Of a DNA stretch of 25,087 nucleotides, positions 18,919 through 25,087 are shown one piece after another. The stretch is from NCBI RefSeq assembly GCF_000787575.1, contig NW_012236531.1:345054-370140 (forward strand), written 5' to 3'. A model generated the notes under the pieces. The model did not search any database. It was not told the origin of the DNA and saw nothing but the letters and a program-made list of their open reading frames with translations. A program made the position numbers and the translations under genes. Origin of the DNA: Acytostelium subglobosum LB1. Lineage: Eukaryota > Evosea > Eumycetozoa > Acytosteliales > Acytosteliaceae. Position 1 is the stretch's first letter. The number at the start of each line of letters is the position of its first letter.

Positions 18919-19815
18919 TGCCTCGACCCATTTGGCATCTCCAACCAAAACAGTCTCAACTTGACATGCTAGTACAGAGGTTATGCAACTCAAGGTGAAG
19001 CATGTGAGACCCCCGCCTCATGCTCGTCCAGTTCACTGGTATGCCAGGCCGGTATATGCCAGTTGCCGCCAACCAACAAGTGCGAATTGGACGACGACTG
19101 CCCCATTGGCCAATGGTGTAAAGATGACCTCACTCCAACTGCCGCCTGTGTTCCAATGGTTGGACTCAATGGTGCATGTGAAGGATATACTTTCCATCTT
19201 CAATGCCAACTTGGACTGGTCTGCTCCTTTGTCGACGGTACCAGAACTAACCAGACATGTATCCCTATAGCCTCCAAGGGCGAGGGCGAGCAATGCTACG
19301 ACACCGATACGTTCGACCTTGATGGAGTTATCCCACAATATGAGTGTGATCTCTCCAAAGGTCTGGTGTGCATAAATAGCACCTGCCAGAAGCCATTGCC
19401 TTTGTTCCCGGGCGTCGTCAACTGCACCAAAGACACCGTTGACAATCCAATCTGCCCAATTAGTACACAGCATTGCAACTGTCCAACAATCGGTTCCACT
19501 ATGGGAAGTTGTGCTTACGGCAACAACTACAACTCTGAGTGTGCCAACTCTATCAAGGACTTGGTGAGCTGTGTGTTGAAGAATAAGTGTCAGTTGGTAT
19601 GGATAAGCAAATATTCACCAAACACATGTTTCTACAAACATTGTGGAAGCATAGCCTGTAACAACAAATGTTCACCTCAACCAACCAAGAACAGCAGATG
19701 TGGATCACAAGGAATCTATTCAGCATGCAGTGCCTACTCCTCTGGAAACACCCTCACCATCCAATCAATCACCACTTTTGTCCTGATCTCAATGATCATG
19801 GCAATTGTTATTTAA
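18919..19815 (+). pseudogene. Cys-rich surface protein, copy B, truncated with nonsense codon
   Basis: Similarity to copy C starts abruptly at CLDPFGISNQNS (18919), so the signal peptide, exon 1 and first Cys motifs are missing. A TAG at 18970-18972 interrupts the frame where copy C has Gln. After it the frame stays open to 19815: CETPASCSSSSLVC, LDDDCPIGQWC, CQLGLVCSFVDGTRTNQTC, CDLSKGLVCINSTC, CFYKHCGSIACNNKC and a hydrophobic tail. Near-identity to copy C in the last part (for example across SPNTCFYKHCG) suggests recent duplication or gene conversion. Confidence 0.75.
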
Positions 19816-19821
19816 ATAAAC

Positions 19822-19933
19822 ATCATTCATTAATATTTAAATATACATCTATCAATCAATCATGCCGATATCTACCTATTCGATGAAACCCATTATTGAT
19901 TGATAGATGTATATTTAAATATTAATGAATGAT
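19822..19933. repeat. Perfect 39-base inverted repeat
   Basis: 19822-19860 is the exact reverse complement of 19895-19933, with a 34-base loop. A further partial reverse copy of the inner arm lies at 19939-19961. The arms contain AATC units, ATATTTAAATAT-type sequence and ATTCATT. Confidence 0.95.
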
Positions 19934-20030
19934 ATCAGCATGATTGATTGATAGATGTATATATCGCATGGGTCACATCCATCATTCAATCAATCAATCA
20001 TGCCGATATCCACCTATTCGATGAAACCCA
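19861..20030. repeat. Direct repeat of the hairpin loop
   Basis: The 32-base segment 19861-19892 (CATGCCGATAT to AAACCCA) recurs at 19999-20030 with one mismatch (T/C). Both are preceded by AATCAAT. Together with the inverted repeat this gives a composite element about 210 bases long. Confidence 0.85.
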
Positions 20031-20177
20031 TTTTTAAAATTCATAGCTTATTGACACCTATCATTTCCAAATGAGGCAAAATGAGGGATGTCCAGACGAG
20101 ACCTGTGATCATAGATAAACACTGGTGTAATCTTTGTCATCAATATCAATCAATTCAATATTTGAAGTACAACAAAG

Positions 20178-21415
20178 ATGAATATTTATTATTTAGTTAT
20201 TATTATAGTGTTGGCATCTGCCTTCCAAATATCCAATGCTCAATCACCCTATGTTGGTTGTTCGGAGAATCCAATAATATGTCTTGGAAAAGGTGCAAAG
20301 TGCGATGTGTAAGTATTGATCAATTCTGGAATCATTCCACACTCATACTCACTCTCCCCAACCCTATTATTCAATCAATCAATCAATCAATGAAACAATA
20401 GTAATGATGATGATTATGTTCAATGTTCTCAAGGGTTGATGTGCAAAAGTGGAGTCTGTGTAGACATGTTGAACCTTGGAGACAAGTGCAATGCTACAAC
20501 AGCTTATACCTGCGGAGTTGGAATGAGCTGCCTCGATCCATTTGGCATCTACAACAAGAACAGTTTCAACTTGACATGCCAATACAAAGGTTATGCAACA
20601 CTAGGTCAAGCTTGTGAGACCACTGCCTCTTGCTCGACCAAGGCTTTGGTATGCCAAGCTGGTACTTGTCAGTTGCCACCATCCACCAAGTGTACATTCG
20701 ATGACGACTGTTCCATTGACGAATGGTGTCAAGATAACTTCCAATCAACTGCCGCCTGTGTCCCAAGAGTCGGTGTCAATGGTGCATGCCAGCCCTACAA
20801 GGACAATAATCAATGCCAACTGGGACTAGTATGCTCTTATGTCGATGCCACCAGAACCAACAGGACATGTATCCCTATAGCCTCCAAGGGTGAGGGCCAA
20901 CAATGTTGGGACACTTACAGTATGGACTTTGATGGAGTTATCCCAGATTATGAATGTGATCTCTCCAAGGGTCTGGTATGTATCAATGATACATGCCAGA
21001 AACCAATTGCATTCGAACGGGTTAATGTCAACTGTTCCGGCTCTGATGTTTGCCCTACTGGATCCCTACAGTGCATCTGTCAAACAACCAACTCAACTGA
21101 GGGAACATGTGCATACACCAACAATTACAACTCTGGATGTGGAAATACTATCAAGGACTTGGTGAGCTGTCTTGTGAAGAACAAATGTCAGACCGTCACA
21201 GGAAACTATGATTTCACCAAACACATGTTTCTACAAACATTGTGGGGGCATTGTCTGTAAACAACAACTGTATGCGTCAACCAACCAGGGGTAGCACTTG
21301 TGGATCGAAGGGTATCTATCCAGCATGTAGTGCATACTCCTCGGGAACCACCCTCACCACCCAATCATTGGTATCATTATTCATCTTCTCTATTATCATG
21401 GTAATTCTGATTTAA
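20178..21415 (+). pseudogene. Cys-rich surface protein, copy C, C-terminus frameshifted
   Basis: Exon 1 (20178-20308) encodes a signal peptide (MNIYYLVIIIVLASAF) and CSENPIICLGKGAKC. The intron is 20309-20401 (GTAAGT to ATAG). Exon 2 continues with CSQGLMCKSGVC, CGVGMSCLDPFG, CETTASCSTKALVC, FDDDCSIDEWC, CQLGLVCSYVDATRTNRTC and CDLSKGLVCINDTC. The frame breaks at 21212-21214 (an extra T relative to copy B) and again at 21259-21261 (an extra A); beyond them, QPTRGSTCGSKGIYPAC and a hydrophobic tail reach a stop at 21413-21415. Read without correction, the protein is 329 residues, ends at 21260 and loses the membrane or GPI tail. Because both breaks are homopolymer length changes, sequencing error is possible. 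Confidence 0.75.
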
Positions 21416-21429
21416 TAATAATAAATTGA

Positions 21430-23004
21430 TCAATATCCAATTGATATCTTTATTCTTTTGTATGATTCTGAACCTCTATATAGGATATCATTTATACATG
21501 GTAGTACCATTAAAGGAGTACATAATAATCTGATCTCTCCAGAATGATCAGGATATGTAATTATAATCAAACACATAATGTTATATAATAATATTATATA
21601 TCTTGAAAATTGCAATGATAATCTCCAACCTCTAAATATTATCAAAGGTATGGCTGTTGTTGATCTAGATCCAGTCTCCAAATGGGATTGATCCAGTTTG
21701 AATTGATAACATCTGATCATTAGGAATAAAAATATTGAGAAATAAACCAATGGAAGGAATCCAAGAGTACTGATTAATATTCTATATTTAGTTGTCAATA
21801 TGTTATAGCAAACAGTGAGGAATAGTACCATGTTGAGCCATAAACTCTTGGAATTCTTTTTGATCATTGATCTCTCTGTTGTAGTTGTGTTGTTGTTCGT
21901 TTCAAGATATTGATGTATCCAAATTGATAATTGTATCATCACAAAGTTGAATAGGAACATTGGTGAAATATAGGTATGACATCTGATTGCATCAACATAA
22001 GAGTTGTACACTTTGTACGCTATATCATGGAACATTGTATCAATATCCCAGAGGAATTGAATGAACATTGATAAATAGATTAATCTTTGAATGTTTGATA
22101 TTTCCAAAGACATCATGAATCCATATCCATGTCCATGACCAAGTCTAATCTTGAAACATTTGATTATAAAATAATGAATAACGAATATAATGTATAGCAT
22201 GTGATATGAATGCTCGATCGTATACATGAATTTTGATCTGTTATTCTGGAATAAAAGGTATGTTGCCAGGGGAGGATATTCAATCAAGAATGTCATGGTG
22301 ATCTTGAATGTATTGATTAAATGTGTAACTAAATATACCAAATTAATAAAAATAATTATAATATTAATTATCCAAGATATCCTTGGTCGCACCCATTCAG
22401 TAAATGTTTGAATTTCTAATATTTGAGCTTGAATTTGGGTTTGAAATTGAGATAAAGTTTGAGTTTGGATTGGAGTTGGTGGTTTTTTGATGATATAAAG
22501 TAGTCTGGAATGGAGATATAGTGAGATAATACGTGGATATATTTGATACCAGATGTGATTGGCAATGAGTGGATTGAATAATTGATAATAATTGTTTAAT
22601 TCATCATGACCATTAATGTTAAAGAACAGTTGTGAGTCGAATGGTGGATTAAAGAATACAAATGTTGAACATATAAAGAATGAATATTTTATACTTGTAT
22701 CAAATGATTGATTCCATTTTGATGTTGATGTTGATAATGATGATAATGATAGGATATTATATTCAATAAATGATTTAAATAATAATATTATGATTACCAA
22801 GACCATTAAGATGGAAATAAAAATTAATATAATAGCATTTTGGTCAATTGTTTTGTTGTTGTTGTAGTATAACTCTTGGATTGATTGAAATATAGTTGAG
22901 TTGAATAGATTGATAGTTATACCTAATATTATTATTGATATTGATACATATAAATATGTGATCACTCCTGTGATCATAATATTTAACTTGTCTCTCAATC
23001 TCAT
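21430..23004 (-). CDS. Orphan multi-pass membrane protein
   Basis: A single exon of 524 residues has about ten hydrophobic segments, for example near 10-33, 57-82, 210-237, 268-292, 305-322, 338-355, 385-405 and 410-432. It has a Gln/Thr-rich loop (about 178-198) and an Asn/Thr loop near 362-372. Codons are strongly AT-rich, unlike the flanking genes. I recognise no family; the layout would fit a transporter, an acyltransferase or a dictyostelid-specific membrane protein. Its stop codon is only 14 bases from the end of copy C, which is transcribed toward it, so the 3' ends may overlap. Confidence 0.75.
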   Translation of the reverse strand: MRLRDKLNIMITGVITYLYVSISIIILGITINLFNSTIFQSIQELYYNNNKTIDQNAIILIFISILMVLVIIILLFKSFIEYNILSLSSLSTSTSKWNQSFDTSIKYSFFICSTFVFFNPPFDSQLFFNINGHDELNNYYQLFNPLIANHIWYQIYPRIISLYLHSRLLYIIKKPPTPIQTQTLSQFQTQIQAQILEIQTFTEWVRPRISWIINIIIIFINLVYLVTHLINTFKITMTFLIEYPPLATYLLFQNNRSKFMYTIEHSYHMLYIIFVIHYFIIKCFKIRLGHGHGYGFMMSLEISNIQRLIYLSMFIQFLWDIDTMFHDIAYKVYNSYVDAIRCHTYISPMFLFNFVMIQLSIWIHQYLETNNNTTTTERSMIKKNSKSLWLNMVLFLTVCYNILTTKYRILISTLGFLPLVYFSIFLFLMIRCYQFKLDQSHLETGSRSTTAIPLIIFRGWRLSLQFSRYIILLYNIMCLIIITYPDHSGEIRLLCTPLMVLPCINDILYRGSESYKRIKISIGY

Positions 23005-23198
23005 AGTTAATTGATTGATTGATTAATGTAATTATGTATTTGTATTAAATGTTATGATTTTGGTATTGATCATATGATCTTCATCATCTTAAGTGTTAGA
23101 TTGTTTGAACAGGGAAGCTCGTGACTCACCATGGTGACTTGATCAAATTGAAAAATGGGATATCCCAAACAAATATTATTATATTTTATTTTATTTAT
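23005..23198. other. Spacer with a TCACCATGGTGA palindrome
   Basis: A perfect 12-base palindrome TCACCATGGTGA lies at 23126-23137, within the upstream region of the membrane protein gene and downstream of the ComC-like gene. No gene is seen. Confidence 0.4.
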
Positions 23199-25087
23199 TT
23201 AATTATGGTGAAGAGTGAGATCCTTCATCTTTCTGTGCATCTTGTCCAGCTCCATCTTCTTGTTCTTCTCTCTTCTTCTCCAGATCAATGCTGCGGCAAG
23301 GACGGCAGCCACCATTGCAACGACTCCAATGACAATTCCTGCTATGGCTATGTTGGACAATCCCTTGCTGCCATGTGGCGAGCATGTCTTGGTCGAGGTA
23401 TCGTCGTCACCCTCATCGATTAACACATTAAAGTTGGGATCGAGTGTGACTGATCTCTCAAAGTATGGTACATTGATACCGATCATCGTGCTTGAGTTGT
23501 GTCCGTCAACAGTCTGCAACGAGTCATCCAAGAGTACGTTGGATATTGTGTAGACTCGACGATCCACCATTGCCACCTGCAGGAAGTGGGCGTACACAAT
23601 GATCTTGTTGACACGCAACCTCATCCAGTAGATGCTCGAGTTGCCATTGACATAGCCTAGGTCTTTGGACGAACAACCGTCTATCTTGGAAGTGCTGATC
23701 GATGCGCCCATGACCACCTGTAGTGTGTTCAGCCTGCTCTTGAAGGGGTAGTGATCAATGTCGATTGTGTACTTGAGTGTAGATGCATCGATCGACATGT
23801 TGTCACCAGCAAACTGTATCATCTCTGTTGAGTTGTACCATTTCAATGTCACTTGTATCATTGATGATGTGTTGCCGGCTTGATGTTGGTAAACATGTGT
23901 CTTGTCAAACTCATTAGTCAATGTCCAGTTTGCCAAGTCAAACACATCCACCTGGACTCCATTCTGATCCATCTCACGAAGTTTGAGTACATTGACATCA
24001 GCCTTAATGTCCTCAAACACATAATTTGAAGTTGGCTTGTCATCATCCAATTCTGGGATCGTTGCTACCACACCTAGATTGATTGATTGATTGATTGATG
24101 GTGTGAGTGAGTGGGAAGACCTGGAAATGATCATATTGTATATGTACATACTTTGAGAGCAATCTTCACTGTAGTGTCCAGACTGACAGACACATCCTTT
24201 GGTTGGGGAGCATGATCCAAAGCCGGAGCATGGTGGCGAGCCTGGACAGGTGATCGTGGGGGTGGGTGGTGGAGAGGGGAGGTAGGGGATGGTGATGTTG
24301 TTGGATATATATGGACCGTTGATCACTTGTATAACAAGGTTGGTAGGATTTGGCATAGGAGCTATATCAAACACCATCATGACGGAAGAGTGTTTGGTCT
24401 TGTTCATGACCACACCTGCACTTCCATTTCCATGTCCACCGATTATTACACCAGATGTATTCAAAGATCCAACACCAAAGTTGTAGCCATATACTGTGAC
24501 GGTCGTTGGAGTTGATTCATAGCTCTCAATGATTGGTACTGTATGGTTGAAAACAATGTAGAACCTGCTTCTGAGATTGAGACTGAGCAACTCTTCAGCA
24601 GTGTATCCAACTGTGAGTTGTGATTGACCAAATAGGCCATAGATTGAGATGAGTGCCATGGCGGCGGATGCTCCAAATCCATATGGTAGGACTCCAGTTG
24701 CCTTGAAGAAGTATCTACCTGTACCAGAATCATGACTGATCAATGTAGTGCTAAGTGGGAATATCTCCTCAAATGAAGAAGTGATATATACCACTGGCCA
24801 ATCATGATCATTGGACAATCCATTTGGTTCCAATACCTCGAACAAAACCTCAATATCCCTGGCCAGAGATCCAACGTCCACATATTCCCTCGAGTACTTG
24901 AGGTTGGTGATCTTGGGTGGTTCAGTGATGGGATTGGCTATGTGGATGGAGTGTGAGTATGGATGATCGTGTCATAGTTTGATTGAAAAACTGAATGAAA
25001 CATACTCGGTGTGATCACCTGGAGGTGGAGCTTGGAAATGTTGTATACAGGGGATAGTGGATCGATGGTGAGNAAGTCTCTCGGCCG
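23199..25087 (-). CDS. ComC-like EGF/TIG cell-surface receptor, partial (5' end outside)
   Basis: Three visible exons on the minus strand: 25087-25006, 24937-24152 and 24073-23199. The first begins beyond the window. In order there are extracellular repeats, a TIG/IPT-like segment (TTVTVYGYNFGVGSLNTSG), a six-Cys EGF-like domain (CPGSPPCSGFGSC, CVCQSGHYSEDC), a ComC-type beta-sandwich region (IQVTLKWYNST, MIQFAGDNMSID, VYTISNVLLDDS), one transmembrane helix and a basic tail (RRREKNKKMELDKMHRKM). Many N-glycosylation sites are present. ComC and relatives act in cell-cell communication during dictyostelid development; that role is inferred. The intron 24151-24074 is 78 bases, in frame and without a stop. 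Base N at 25073 makes one codon ambiguous. Confidence 0.85.

Larger units (their letters stand above)
19816..20177. other. Spacer between copies B and C, mostly inverted repeat
   Basis: It is dominated by the 39-base inverted repeat and the copied loop segment (listed). The remaining 20031-20177 is AT-rich leader for copy C. Confidence 0.5.

Overview
The window looks like nuclear DNA of a dictyostelid social amoeba. Coding regions are richer in G+C than the AT-rich spacers. Introns are short (65-93 bases in most genes) with GTATGT or GTAAGT donors and CTAAC branch motifs. Spacers and introns are full of CAA, ATTC and AATC repeats, and proteins carry Asn, Gln, Ser and Thr runs. The gene content also fits: a ComC-like EGF/TIG receptor, a GRAM-VASt protein, an FNIP/LRR-like remnant, and a small intron-split protein starting MTLF. 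The species is not identified; coding G+C seems high for D. discoideum. One N at 25073 suggests a draft assembly.

Layout. 1-1250: a small Gln-rich protein gene on the minus strand (810-1143) and sparse spacer. 1697-3367 (+): F-box/WD40 protein. 4130-6931 (+): six-exon GRAM + VASt + transmembrane protein, a probable ER sterol-transfer protein of the GRAMD1/Lam type. 7387-8614 (+): four-exon dolichyl-phosphate beta-glucosyltransferase (ALG5). 9164-9556 (+): small secreted BP74-like protein. 9615-10751 (-): decayed leucine-rich-repeat gene. 10990-12261 (-): ribosomal protein L5, with an intron right after the ATG. 12939-13679 (+): orphan Thr/Ser/Pro-rich protein. 13680-14682: gene-free spacer with a 33-base palindromic repeat and a long imperfect hairpin. 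14683-16779 (-): cytosolic Hsp90. 17488-21415 (+): three tandem Cys-rich surface-protein genes, each with a disrupted reading frame, the last two separated by a perfect 39-base inverted repeat. 21430-23004 (-): orphan multi-pass membrane protein. 23199-25087 (-): ComC-like receptor, running off the window.

Genes are transcribed individually; no operon logic applies. Several products serve the secretory route or cell surface (ALG5 for N-glycosylation, the GRAM-VASt protein at ER contact sites, the Cys-rich family, the ComC-like receptor), but I see no evidence that they form one pathway. The least explained parts are the broken Cys-rich array with its inverted repeat, the palindromic repeat and hairpin downstream of Hsp90, and the two orphan proteins.
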